A stretch of 64,000 nt of DNA, taken from the NCBI RefSeq assembly GCF_042666615.1, contig NZ_JBHTDD010000027.1, positions 1 through 64,000 on the forward strand, written 5' to 3'. The translations under genes were made by a program, and so were the position numbers. Shown piece after piece: positions 25,126 to 34,032 of the stretch; the first letter of the stretch is position 1, and each line of letters starts with the position of its first letter. The notes under the pieces are model-generated. The model was not told the origin of the DNA, did no database searches, and saw only the letters and a list, made by a program, of their open reading frames with translations. Source of the DNA: KBS50 sp042666615. Its GTDB lineage: Bacteria; Actinomycetota; Actinomycetes; Mycobacteriales; Micromonosporaceae.

Positions 25126-25911
25126 TCATGCGCAGATGACGTGCGTTCCGGCGTCGCGGAACGCCTGGACCGTCCCCGGATCGGCGCCCGAGTCGGTGAC
25201 CAGGATTTCGATCCGCTCGACCGGACAGATCCGGGCGAACGCGTGGCCACCGAGCTTCGACGAGTCGGCGATGATCACGACCCGCTTCGCCCGGGCCACC
25301 ATGAGGTTGTTCATGGCTGCCTCACCCTCGTGGTGGGCCGCCGCGCCGAGCTGCGGATCCACCGCGTCTACCCCGAGCAGCGCCACGTCCAGGGTCACCT
25401 CGCGCAGCAACGCCCCGCCGAGCGGGCCGACCAGCTCGAACGACTTGGGCCTCACCACACCACCGGCCACCACCACCTTCATCCGGGACCGGACCAGCAG
25501 CTCGTTGGCGATGTTCAGCGCGTTGGTGACCACGGTGAGCTGGGCACCCTCGGCACTGGTGTTAAGGTCGGCCCGTACGGCCAGCGCGCGCGCCACCTCG
25601 GTGCTCGTGGTGCCGCCGTTGAGGCCGACCACCATGCCCGGCGACACCAGTGCCGCCGCGGCCGCGCCGATGCGCTGCTTCTCGGCCGAGTGTTTGGCGG
25701 TCTTGTAGCGCAGCGGCAGGTCGTACGACACGCCGTTGGCCACCGCGCCACCCCGGGTACGCGTGATCATCTGCTGCTGGGCGAGCTGGTCGAAGTCGCG
25801 GCGGATGGTGGCCTGGGAGACGCCCAGCCGGGTCGCGGCGTCCTCCACGCTTACCCGGCCGCTGTCGGTGAGCAGTTCGAGCAGGGTGTTCCATCTGGCG
25901 TACCGGTCCAC
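25126..25911 (-). CDS. DeoR-family transcriptional regulator of amino-sugar genes
   Basis: A 261-residue repressor-type protein. Residues 1-60 hold the DeoR helix-turn-helix (RVSVEDAATRLGVSQATIRRDFDQLAQQQ) followed by TRTRGGAV. The rest is the DeoR sensor domain with GLNGGTTSTEVARAL, the phosphosugar-binding loop, and IIADSSKLGG. GGAGG six bases before the GTG at 25911 fixes the start. It is divergent from the SIS-ROK-NagA operon and most likely represses it, with an amino-sugar phosphate as effector. That pairing is inference from position. Confidence 0.88.
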   Translation of the reverse strand: MDRYARWNTLLELLTDSGRVSVEDAATRLGVSQATIRRDFDQLAQQQMITRTRGGAVANGVSYDLPLRYKTAKHSAEKQRIGAAAAALVSPGMVVGLNGGTTSTEVARALAVRADLNTSAEGAQLTVVTNALNIANELLVRSRMKVVVAGGVVRPKSFELVGPLGGALLREVTLDVALLGVDAVDPQLGAAAHHEGEAAMNNLMVARAKRVVIIADSSKLGGHAFARICPVERIEILVTDSGADPGTVQAFRDAGTHVICA

Positions 25912-26089
25912 CCGACCCTCCCTGCACGTACGGTGATGGATTGCGTGCACGATAGTGCGCGAAACTACGCTACGCAAACGGCTGACCTGCGCGATCGCCC
26001 ATACTGTTGCCACGCCTGGCCCGCCTCACGCAGAATGATGCACCAAAGGCGATGGAACTGAACCGTTTCGCGCAGCACGAGGAGTGGTC
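25912..26089. promoter_or_regulatory. divergent promoter region, DeoR / amino-sugar operon
   Basis: These 178 bases lie between the DeoR gene and the SIS gene. TTGCGT and ACGCAA arms about 25 bases apart (near 25942-25979) enclose a segment rich in GCGCGAAAC/TACGC motifs, a reasonable place for DeoR operators. GAGGAG at 26079-26084 is the SIS ribosome binding site. The exact operator cannot be fixed by eye. Confidence 0.45.
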
Positions 26090-27019
26090 ATGGCCTACGT
26101 CGAGGCGGAGATCGCCAGCCAGCCGGAATGTTGGCTGCGCACCGGCCGGCTGGCCGACGAGCACGCCGACGCGCTGCCCCGCCCCGGCGAACGGGTCGCG
26201 GTGGTGGGCTGTGGCACCTCCTGGTTTGTCGCCATGGCATACGCCGGGCTGCGGGAAGGTGCCGGGCAGGGCGAGACCGACGCCTTCCAGGCATCCGAGT
26301 TCCCCACCGGACGCCGGTACGACCGGGTGCTGGCGATCAGTCGTTCCGGCACCACCACCGAGGTCGTCGACCTGCTCACGGCACTGCGCGGGGTGCCCAG
26401 CACGGTCCTGGTCGGCGACCCGGCCGCGCCCGCCGTCGAGCTGGCCACGGCCGGCATCCCGCTGCCGTTCGCCGACGAGCGGGCCCTCGTGCAGACGCGG
26501 TTCGCCACGACCGCGCTGGCGCTGCTCCGCGCCCACCTCGGCGCGGATCTCCAGAAGCTGGCCGCCGACGCCGAGGTGGCGGTCCGGGCACCGGTGCCAG
26601 TGCCACCCACCGGCGTAGAGCAGATCACCTTCCTCGGCCGGGGATGGACCGTCGGACTGGCCCACGAGGCCGCCCTCAAATGCCGGGAGGCCGCCAACTT
26701 CTGGACCGAGGCGTACCCGGCGATGGACTACCGGCACGGTCCGATCGCGATCGCCGGCCCGCGCCGGCTCGTCTGGGCGTTCGGGGCCGTACCACCGGGC
26801 CTCGCGGACGACGTCGAGGCCACCGGCGCCGTATTCCTGCACAGCCGCACCCACGGCTGCCACACCGTCCTCGGCCGGTGGGCCGCCGGCCGCACCCCGC
26901 TCGACCCAATGGCCGACCTGATCCTCGCCCAGCGCTTCGCCATCGCCCTGGCCGCCAGCCGGGGCCTCGACCCGGACGCGCCCCGGCATCTCACCCGCTC
27001 CGTCGTCCTGACCGGATGA
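26090..27019 (+). CDS. SIS-domain sugar-phosphate isomerase/deaminase
   Basis: A 309-residue protein with two SIS domains and no glutaminase domain. The first has VVGCGTSWFVAMAYAGL and the sugar-phosphate loop AISRSGTTTEVVDLL; the second has ITFLGRGWTVGLAHEAALKCREAANFWTEAYPAMDYRHGP, like the isomerase half of GlmS and AgaS. In this operon it probably converts glucosamine-6-phosphate (or galactosamine-6-phosphate) to the ketose phosphate, doing the job of NagB, which is absent. The ATG at 26090 has GAGGAG five bases upstream. Its stop overlaps the kinase start (ATGA). Confidence 0.82.
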   Translation: MAYVEAEIASQPECWLRTGRLADEHADALPRPGERVAVVGCGTSWFVAMAYAGLREGAGQGETDAFQASEFPTGRRYDRVLAISRSGTTTEVVDLLTALRGVPSTVLVGDPAAPAVELATAGIPLPFADERALVQTRFATTALALLRAHLGADLQKLAADAEVAVRAPVPVPPTGVEQITFLGRGWTVGLAHEAALKCREAANFWTEAYPAMDYRHGPIAIAGPRRLVWAFGAVPPGLADDVEATGAVFLHSRTHGCHTVLGRWAAGRTPLDPMADLILAQRFAIALAASRGLDPDAPRHLTRSVVLTG

Positions 27020-28008
27020 CGGATACCGTCATCGCGCTGGATGTCGGGGGGACCGGCATCAAGGCCGCCATCGTCGGCGTCGACGGCACCGTGCTGTGGG
27101 CCGAACGCCACCCCACCGGCGCCGATCGTGGCCCGGCGGCCGTCCGGGACACCATCCGCGCCGTGGCGACCGGGCTCGCCGACCGAGCCCGCGCCGCCGG
27201 TTGGCGAACGCTGGCCGCCGGCGTCGTGGTCCCCGGCGTGGTGGACGAGGCCACCGGTGTGGCGCGCTGGTCGGCCAATGTGGGCTTTCGGGACGTACCC
27301 CTGCGGCACCTGGTCGCGACGCACCTGGACCTGCCCACGGCGCTCGGGCACGACGTGCGCGCGGGCGGGCTCGCCGAGGCCCGGCTCGGTGCCGGGCGCG
27401 GCCACGACCACGTGCTGTTCGTCGCCATCGGCACCGGCATCGCGGCCGCCCACGTCGTCGGTGGCCGGGCCGCCGCCGGCGCGCACGGCGCCGCCGGTGA
27501 ACTGGGTCACCTCGTGGTACGCCCCGGCGGCCCGCCCTGTGGGTGCGGCGGGCAGGGCTGCCTGGAGGCGGTGGCCTCGGCCGCCGCGGTCGCCCGCCGA
27601 TACGCGGAAACCCAGCGGGCCGCCGAAGCCCGCGGGGCCACCAGGTCCCGGCAAGCCGCCACGTCCCGGCGGCCCGCAGAGCCGCCGAGCGGCACCCCGA
27701 GCACGGCGGCTGACGTCGCCCGCCTCGCCGAGGCGGGTGACCCGGATGCCGCCCGGGTGTGGTCCGATACGGTGGAAGCGCTCGCCGACGGCCTACTAGC
27801 CGGGCAGACGCTCTTCGACGTCTCCGTGATCGTCGTCGGCGGCGGGCTGGCCGAGGCCGGCGATCAGCTACTCGGTCCGCTGCGCGGCGCGCTCCACCGG
27901 CGGCTCACGTTCCACCGGGAACCCCGACTGGTCGGCGCGACGCTCGGTGACGAGGCCGGCTGCCTCGGCGCCGCCCTGCTCGCCCTCGACAGTTTGGAGA
28001 GTTCCTGA
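27016..28008 (+). CDS. ROK family sugar kinase
   Basis: A 330-residue ATP-dependent sugar kinase. The phosphate-1 motif is ALDVGGTGIKAAIVG at the start, GTGIAAAHV is phosphate 2, and the ROK zinc motif is ELGHLV...CGCGGQGCLEAVAS with three cysteines and a histidine. There is no N-terminal helix-turn-helix, so it is a kinase and not a NagC-type repressor. A 30-residue Arg/Ala/Pro-rich insertion follows the zinc motif. It lies between SIS and nagA genes with ATGA and TGATG overlaps. N-acetylglucosamine or a related amino sugar is the likely substrate. Confidence 0.88.
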   Translation: MTDTVIALDVGGTGIKAAIVGVDGTVLWAERHPTGADRGPAAVRDTIRAVATGLADRARAAGWRTLAAGVVVPGVVDEATGVARWSANVGFRDVPLRHLVATHLDLPTALGHDVRAGGLAEARLGAGRGHDHVLFVAIGTGIAAAHVVGGRAAAGAHGAAGELGHLVVRPGGPPCGCGGQGCLEAVASAAAVARRYAETQRAAEARGATRSRQAATSRRPAEPPSGTPSTAADVARLAEAGDPDAARVWSDTVEALADGLLAGQTLFDVSVIVVGGGLAEAGDQLLGPLRGALHRRLTFHREPRLVGATLGDEAGCLGAALLALDSLESS

Positions 28009-29135
28009 TGGTGCTGCGGGTCAACGGCCAGGTGGTGACACCGACCGGGGTCATCCAGCAGGGGTGCGTGGAGATCGATGGTGAACGGATCATCGCCGTC
28101 GCCGAGTACCCGTCCGTCCGGGACGGGAACTGGATCGTGCCGGGCTTCGTCGACATGCACACGCACGGCGGCGGCGGACACACGTTCACCACCGCCGACC
28201 CCGAGTCGGCCCGCCGGGCCGCCGACTTCCACCTCGCCCGCGGCACCACCACCATGCTGGCCAGCCTGGTCAGTTCGCCGATCGAGCTGATCCGGGAGGC
28301 GGTCACCGGGTACGCGCCGCTGGTCGCCGAGCGGGTGCTCGCCGGGATCCACCTCGAGGGCCCGTACCTGGCCGCTGCCCGGTGCGGCGCGCAGAATCCG
28401 GAGTACCTGCGCGATCCCGCGCCCGAAGAGCTGGCCGAGCTGCTCGACCTGGGCGCTGGCTCGGTCCGGATGGTCACCGTCGCGCCCGAGCGTCCCGGTG
28501 CCCTGGAGATGATCAAAATGCTGGTCTCCCGGGGAGTGGTCGCCGCCGTGGGGCACACCGACGCCACGTACCAGGAGACCCGGGCCGCCATCGAGGCCGG
28601 CGCGACCGTCGGTACGCACGTCTTCAACGGCATGCGCCCGCCGCACCACCGCGAACCCGGCCCGGCGTTCGCGCTGCTCGCAGCGCCCGACGTGATCTGT
28701 GAACTGATCGCCGACGGGGTGCACATGCACGACGGCACGCTGGCCTTCGCCGCCGCCACCACCGGGCCGGACCGGGCCGCGTTGGTCACCGACGCCATGG
28801 CTGCCGCAGGCATGCCCGACGGCGCCTACGAGTTGGGCGGGCAAGCCGTCACCGTCGCCGACGGAGTGGCGCGGTTGGCCACGGCCGGCGAGGACGAGGA
28901 GTCGGGCGCGATCGCCGGCAGCACGCTCACCATGGACGCCGCGCTGCGGCGTGCCGTCGGCGCCGGAATCGCCATCCCGGACGCCTGCCGGATGGCCTCG
29001 GCCACCCCGGCGCGGGCGCTGGGCATCGACGACCAGATCGGCTCCCTGCTTCCTGGCTGGCGGGCCGACCTCGTCGAACTCGACGAGGACCTGCGGGTGG
29101 TCCGGGTAATGCGCGCCGGCACCTGGATCGACTGA
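28008..29135 (+). CDS. nagA: N-acetylglucosamine-6-phosphate deacetylase
   Basis: A 375-residue amidohydrolase that removes acetate from GlcNAc-6-phosphate. Visible metal and substrate residues are DMHTHGGGGHTF near residue 45, HLEGPYL near 115, GHTDATYQ near 184, HVFNGMRPPHHREPG and the catalytic Asp in TDAMAAAGMPDG. The start overlaps the kinase stop by one base (TGATG). The three-gene operon would take GlcNAc (kinase) to GlcNAc-6P, then GlcN-6P (NagA), then fructose-6P (SIS protein). Confidence 0.93.
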   Translation: MVLRVNGQVVTPTGVIQQGCVEIDGERIIAVAEYPSVRDGNWIVPGFVDMHTHGGGGHTFTTADPESARRAADFHLARGTTTMLASLVSSPIELIREAVTGYAPLVAERVLAGIHLEGPYLAAARCGAQNPEYLRDPAPEELAELLDLGAGSVRMVTVAPERPGALEMIKMLVSRGVVAAVGHTDATYQETRAAIEAGATVGTHVFNGMRPPHHREPGPAFALLAAPDVICELIADGVHMHDGTLAFAAATTGPDRAALVTDAMAAAGMPDGAYELGGQAVTVADGVARLATAGEDEESGAIAGSTLTMDAALRRAVGAGIAIPDACRMASATPARALGIDDQIGSLLPGWRADLVELDEDLRVVRVMRAGTWID

Positions 29136-29167
29136 CTCCCCCTGTCTCGCACCCCCCTCGGCGCGAC

Positions 29168-29221
29168 GATCAAGAGGTTTGCGTCAGATCCGGCACGGAA
29201 TCCGACGCAAACCTCTTGATC
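29168..29221. terminator. perfect 18-bp-arm palindrome between convergent operons
   Basis: GATCAAGAGGTTTGCGTC and GACGCAAACCTCTTGATC are exact complements around an 18-base loop that can itself fold (GATCCG/CGGAATC). It sits between nagA and the convergent subtilase gene. The arm is nearly the same as that at 35506-35525, so this is a dispersed repeat as well as a likely terminator. Confidence 0.8.
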
Positions 29222-29236
29222 AAAAGAGCCCCGAGG

Positions 29237-32200
29237 CTATCCGGCCCGGTAGGCGTCGATGATGCTCTGCTCGATCCCGCTGCCTCCGTCAGCGGCGGCC
29301 TTGACCTTCAGCGAGACGGCCTGCCCCTTCTCCGGCTGGGGCAACTGGGCGGTGAACCGCCCGTCGTCGCCCCGCGTCACCGGCACGGCGGACCAGGTCG
29401 CACCGGCGTCGGTGGATGTCCACAGGTTGAACGAGGTGACCCGCTGGGTGGCGACCCCGAGCGCCTGGTGGACCCTGAACGTCGCCGCCCGATCCACCGG
29501 ACTGGGCTTGTTGTTGAGATCCAACGGCAACTCGTAGTCCACCGACAGCAGCGACAACGGGACGGTCCCGGTGCCGGTCGGACCGGTGGACCGGAACGTC
29601 CAGGCGGTGTTCACCTTCGACGAGACCGGCAGCAGCGCGCTGGCGTCCAGATCGTAGGTGAGCCGGTAGTTCGCGGCCTTCTGCGGCACGGTGAAGTCAC
29701 CGAACGACTCGGCGTGTTCGCCGACGAGGCGGCCGCCCTCATACAACCGGAGCTTCCGCTTGGTGTTCTCGTCCCAGCCGTCCCAGCCACCGCCCACGCA
29801 GTCGAACCGCTGATGTTCGTCGGTCAGGTCCACCAGCTCGACGAACATGATGCCCCGGGAACGGTTGGGAGGGACCGGGTTACAGGAGATCGCCGGCGCT
29901 GCCGGATCGTCGTACCAGTCCGGGCGCAACGGCTGCCGTACCCATGCCTTCGGCTGGACGCTGCCCGCGGCATACCGGCGCGACGCCTCCGAAACGTCGG
30001 AGGGAAACGAGAGTTCGGCGTCGAACAACGTCCTATCCGTCCATTCGTAACCCGGGGTGACGTAGTCGGCCCGGGTTCCCGGCACCTCCGGACTCCGCTG
30101 TTCCACCATGTACAACCCCTCGGGGCTGAACCCGTACCGCTGGTGGCCGGTGGTGCTGCCCGCCATGTCGAGCCGGTGAAAACGCTGGTCGATCCGGGCG
30201 AGCTTCGCCTGCTCGGCCGAGGTCACCCGGTAGGTCGGATCGGCGGGGATGCTACCGCCGAGCGGGCGGATCAGGTCGTACACCCGGGTGCTCGGATTCG
30301 AATCGGTCGCCTGCAGCGAGAACCCGGTATACGCCTGGAAAGTCCCAACGCCCGGCCGGTCGACCGGTTGCACACGGACCCCCGCCGCGGCGGCCGTGGC
30401 GCCGTTAGCGCTCACCCCGTCGTACCACTCGACGCCACTGGGCGACGTCTGGAGAAAGGAGACATTGACGTATGCCTGATGCGTGTCGAACCCATCGACG
30501 CTGGCGGTCACCGGCTTGCCACCCGCTCCGTCGATCAGCACCGAAGTGTCCGCCGTAACGGTGACATCGGCGTCGCCACCAAGTGTGCCGCGTTGCTCGC
30601 CAGCGACCGGGTCGTACTCGCTGACCACCCCCATCACGCTGTATCGACCAGCAGGCACCCGGATGGTCACCGATCCGGCGCCCTCGCCAATCCACGTATT
30701 GCGGTAATAGAGAGCTGGGTCGTTCAGATTCACCACCGTGGCGTAGGCGCGAGCGTCGGCGCCAGGTGTCGGGTTCGCCAGACCTGCGGCCGTGATGGTG
30801 AGATCAAAGCTGCGCGGCTGGACGTAGAACGGCAGCACCGTCTCAGCCAGCCGACCGCCGCCGGTGGTCTCGGCGACGATCCTCGCCGTGTAGAGGCCGG
30901 GACGACCCGCGAACGCGGCTCGCGTCAGATCCAGCACCGCGCTACCGTCCTGGCCGGCCGGGATCGTGACGGTGCCGGTGGACAACCTCGCCGCACCGTC
31001 CGGCGCGGTCTTCCCCGCATAGTCCCGCACCGACAGCTTCAGGGTCACCGTCACCGGACCGGAGCCGGCGTTGTGCCATCCCAGGCTGGCCCGGGTGGTG
31101 CCCTGCTGCGGATAGGCGAAAGGATCCAGGGTGACCAACCCCTGTGCGCTGGTCACGTCGGTCAGCGGGCGCGCGGCGTTCACCCGGCCGGCCCCGACCC
31201 GGTACGCATCGCCCGCGGTGCCTGTCAGTGGGTCGACCCCACCCACCAGGGCGGCCTTGAGCTGCCCGGACGTCCACTGCGGATGACGCTGGGCGAGCAG
31301 CGCGGCGGTTCCGGCCACGTGTGGCGTCGCCATCGAGGTGCCCGACGCGGCGGTGTAATGGTCATCGACCGGTCGGCCGATCGAGGTGCCCGCGGCACGA
31401 GCAGCCACGATGTCGACCCCTGGTGCCACCAGTTCCGGCTTGGCGGCCCAGGTGTTGGGCTGTGGTCCATGCCGGGAGAAGCCGGCGAGCTTGTCGGACG
31501 CGTCGACGGCGCCGACGGTAAGGGCCGACTTCGCCGCCGCCGGTGCGGAGACCGGAAACGGACCGTCGTTGCCCGCAGCCACCACGAACAGCGCGCCGTG
31601 CCGCGCCGTCAGCTCGTCCAAGGCGAGAGACACCGGGTCGGTGCCGTCACTGTCAGCAAAAGCGCCGAGGCTCATGTTGACCACGTCGGCTCGCGGGGCT
31701 GCCCACTCCATGCCCGCGATGACCTGAGAGTCTGTGCCCTCACCGCGGTCATCCAGCACCTTGCCGACAAGCAGTCGCGCGTCGTACGCGACGCCACGCC
31801 GTTCGCCGCCGGCCGCCGCGCCGGTGCCGGCGATGGTGGCGGCCACGTGGGTGCCGTGACCATGTCGGTCACCGGCGTCCCCGCCCTCGGCGGTGAAGTC
31901 CGCCCGTTCGGCGACCTTGCCGGCCAGGTCCGGGTGGGTGGCGTCCACGCCGGTGTCCAGCACCGCGACGGTGGTGCCGCGCCCGGTGTAGCCGGCGGTC
32001 CAGGCCGCCGGTGCGCCGACCTGGCGCAGGTTGCGGTCCAACTGCCCCTCGGCGGACGCCGGGGACGGCGCACTCCTCGGTACCGCGACGTCCGGTGCCG
32101 CCGCAGCGACGCCCGTCGCCCTGACCCGCCCGTCCAGCCAGATCCGGGTACGGTCCCCGGCCGGTTTCGCGGTGCGCTGGCTGGTCGCACGGGCGGAAAC

Positions 32201-32746
32201 GGCCCGCAGGAACTCGGCCCCCTTCGCCTTCGGCTGGCGACCGGCGATCGCGTCGATCACCTTCAACGGGCGCGCCGCGCGCAGGCCGGCAGCCAGCGGA
32301 TCCGTCGCCGACCGGGCCCCCGATGCGTTCCCGTCGACGCCGGTGACGATCAACGGCAGCGTGTCGGTGCTGGCGTCGTCGTACCCCTGCATGATGAGGC
32401 TGGTGACGTCGAACAACGACTCGTCCAGCGTCGAGCCGAGCAGCCCCGCCACCTCGGCGGGGATCACCCGGACATGGCCGTCCGGTCCGCAGGACCGCCG
32501 CTGCATCGAGTCCGGTCTGGCCGACTCGACGCTCACCGTCGGGCAGCCGGATCCTCTGCTGTGGACGGTCACCACGTCACCGGTCAGCAACGTGACGGTA
32601 TAGGTCTTGCCGGCCGGCAGCACCGACGGGCGAGGCCCGCCGGCCGGGCCGGTGTCCGCCCCAGCGTTGGCGGCCACTCCTCCCGCCGCGACCACGAACA
32701 GCGCCGCCGCGAGACCCGTCAGGCTGGCACGTATCCCCCGTCCCAT
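29237..32746 (-). CDS. secreted S8 family serine peptidase (subtilase)
   Basis: A 1169-residue exported peptidase. The signal peptide has a basic start (MGRGIRAS) and a hydrophobic core to about residue 28. A propeptide-like region reaches about 240. The catalytic triad is Asp263 (AVLDTGVDATHP), His297 (GHGTHVAATIAG) and Ser471 (SGTSMATPHVAG), and the oxyanion Asn is in VVAAGNDGPF. The roughly 650 C-terminal residues form beta-rich domains, including a FN3-like stretch, typical of large actinomycete subtilases. The ATG overlaps the stop of the HAF-like membrane protein by one base (TGATG). It would act outside the cell, under the ECF sigma factor encoded first in this operon. Confidence 0.9.
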   Translation of the reverse strand: MGRGIRASLTGLAAALFVVAAGGVAANAGADTGPAGGPRPSVLPAGKTYTVTLLTGDVVTVHSRGSGCPTVSVESARPDSMQRRSCGPDGHVRVIPAEVAGLLGSTLDESLFDVTSLIMQGYDDASTDTLPLIVTGVDGNASGARSATDPLAAGLRAARPLKVIDAIAGRQPKAKGAEFLRAVSARATSQRTAKPAGDRTRIWLDGRVRATGVAAAAPDVAVPRSAPSPASAEGQLDRNLRQVGAPAAWTAGYTGRGTTVAVLDTGVDATHPDLAGKVAERADFTAEGGDAGDRHGHGTHVAATIAGTGAAAGGERRGVAYDARLLVGKVLDDRGEGTDSQVIAGMEWAAPRADVVNMSLGAFADSDGTDPVSLALDELTARHGALFVVAAGNDGPFPVSAPAAAKSALTVGAVDASDKLAGFSRHGPQPNTWAAKPELVAPGVDIVAARAAGTSIGRPVDDHYTAASGTSMATPHVAGTAALLAQRHPQWTSGQLKAALVGGVDPLTGTAGDAYRVGAGRVNAARPLTDVTSAQGLVTLDPFAYPQQGTTRASLGWHNAGSGPVTVTLKLSVRDYAGKTAPDGAARLSTGTVTIPAGQDGSAVLDLTRAAFAGRPGLYTARIVAETTGGGRLAETVLPFYVQPRSFDLTITAAGLANPTPGADARAYATVVNLNDPALYYRNTWIGEGAGSVTIRVPAGRYSVMGVVSEYDPVAGEQRGTLGGDADVTVTADTSVLIDGAGGKPVTASVDGFDTHQAYVNVSFLQTSPSGVEWYDGVSANGATAAAAGVRVQPVDRPGVGTFQAYTGFSLQATDSNPSTRVYDLIRPLGGSIPADPTYRVTSAEQAKLARIDQRFHRLDMAGSTTGHQRYGFSPEGLYMVEQRSPEVPGTRADYVTPGYEWTDRTLFDAELSFPSDVSEASRRYAAGSVQPKAWVRQPLRPDWYDDPAAPAISCNPVPPNRSRGIMFVELVDLTDEHQRFDCVGGGWDGWDENTKRKLRLYEGGRLVGEHAESFGDFTVPQKAANYRLTYDLDASALLPVSSKVNTAWTFRSTGPTGTGTVPLSLLSVDYELPLDLNNKPSPVDRAATFRVHQALGVATQRVTSFNLWTSTDAGATWSAVPVTRGDDGRFTAQLPQPEKGQAVSLKVKAAADGGSGIEQSIIDAYRAG

Positions 32747-34032
32747 CAGCAGCTCCAGATCGCGACACGCTGGTCGGTCGCGGCGGGCAGCGGCTCGCCG
32801 AGCACCCGCCGGCCGTCCGCGCTGATCCCGACCGGCATGACCGACTCGGATCCCGCGATCCGGCTCACCGCGCCCTGGTCGGCGACGAGGATCGGCTCCC
32901 CCCGGTGCGCGGAGGCCACGGCCAGCCGGCCGGTCCGGCTGACCGCCCCGTTGACTTCGGGTTCCTCCAGCCCTTTCCAGGCGATCGCCTTGCCGGTGGC
33001 CAGGTTCCACACGACGGGCAGGGCGGCGCTCCGGCCGGAGGTGGTGCCCTTCGCGCCGGGCGCCGGAACGACCTTCCGCTCGCCCTGGGCGTCGCCCCAG
33101 CCCTGCACCCAATCGCCCGCGATCGAGATCGCCTTGCCCCTGGCCAGCTTGCCGGCGGTGGGCAGTTCCGCACCGGTGCCGTCGGGCTTCCACCGGTAGG
33201 CGGCCTCCCCGTCTCCGACGCTGCCGACGACGGTCCCGTCGTCACCGATGTCCCCGGCCCAGTAGCCTTTCGTCGCCTCGTCCGGCGCCGGCAACACCCG
33301 GGCCGTCGCGTCGCCGGCCGGCCAGACGACAGCCACCCCGTCCCCACCGTCATCGTTGAAGGCGTTACCAACGACGTCCCCCCGATCATTGACCCCGGAA
33401 GCATGGGCGGAGGTGTATCCGGCTGGCGTGGCGAGCGGAACCGACCGGCCCTGCCGGTGGGTCCAGGCGAACGAGGTCCTGTCGCGCCGCGTACCGGACC
33501 CGACGACGAGTCCGGCGGAGTTCACGTCCGTCGGCTGAGCGGATATCGGCTCGCGGCCGGCGGAATCCGTCACCCTCAGCGCCTGGGGCCTGCCGTCGGC
33601 CCACAGGATGGGCCGCGTACCGCCGTCCCCGTGCGCCTGCTGGCCAACAACGTAGCGCAGGGTGGGATCACTCCCGAGGGCCTCGATCTCGCGACTTCCC
33701 GCCGGATCCCGCAGCCGATCCACCCGGCAGGAGAGGTTCGCCTGCGGGGCGGTCAACGACACCAGGGCGAAGGTTTCGGCCGTCGGCACGGATCCCGCCG
33801 CCCGCTGGCCGGCGACGGGAGAGCCGCCGCCGGGCTGCGCCGCCGGCAACGCGACACCGACCACCGCGAGCGCCGCCGTGGCGGCGAACGCGGCACCGGC
33901 CACCGCCCGCCGGCGACGCCGGATGCGTCGTCCCGCGCCGATCGCCGCATCGATGTCGATCCGACCCGCTGGTGCGGTGGTGTTCCTGAACAGCGCCTTG
34001 ATGTCGGCCGGTCTGCCCTGATCTTCAGGCAT
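32746..34032 (-). CDS. membrane-anchored HAF-repeat-like protein downstream of sigma factor
   Basis: A 428-residue protein with a 40-residue cytoplasmic part ending in the Arg cluster RRIRRRRR, one helix at about 43-63, and a large extracytoplasmic domain. The outer part has repeats like TDVNSAGLVVGSG, SGVNDRGDVVGNAF and GDIGDDGTVVGSVG, the pattern of extracellular HAF repeats, with 'AFVW'-like strands (SFAWTH, AVVWPAG, AYRWKP). It overlaps the sigma-factor gene by 8 bases and the peptidase gene by one. The layout (cytoplasmic arm, one helix, outer sensor) suits an anti-sigma or regulator role, but no known anti-sigma motif is visible. Confidence 0.75.
   Translation of the reverse strand: MPEDQGRPADIKALFRNTTAPAGRIDIDAAIGAGRRIRRRRRAVAGAAFAATAALAVVGVALPAAQPGGGSPVAGQRAAGSVPTAETFALVSLTAPQANLSCRVDRLRDPAGSREIEALGSDPTLRYVVGQQAHGDGGTRPILWADGRPQALRVTDSAGREPISAQPTDVNSAGLVVGSGTRRDRTSFAWTHRQGRSVPLATPAGYTSAHASGVNDRGDVVGNAFNDDGGDGVAVVWPAGDATARVLPAPDEATKGYWAGDIGDDGTVVGSVGDGEAAYRWKPDGTGAELPTAGKLARGKAISIAGDWVQGWGDAQGERKVVPAPGAKGTTSGRSAALPVVWNLATGKAIAWKGLEEPEVNGAVSRTGRLAVASAHRGEPILVADQGAVSRIAGSESVMPVGISADGRRVLGEPLPAATDQRVAIWSC

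Noticed and set aside
32747..33193. A 149-codon extension upstream of the subtilase start
   Set aside because: It runs through the HAF-like gene in another frame and is Arg/Gly/Ala-rich. The ATG at 32746 opens a signal peptide and overlaps the preceding stop.
29216..33199. A 1327-codon open frame on the plus strand, antisense to the subtilase gene
   Set aside because: It is a by-product of the high G+C bias. The sequence is Arg/Gly/His-rich without domains, while the opposite strand has signal peptide, catalytic triad and coupled start.
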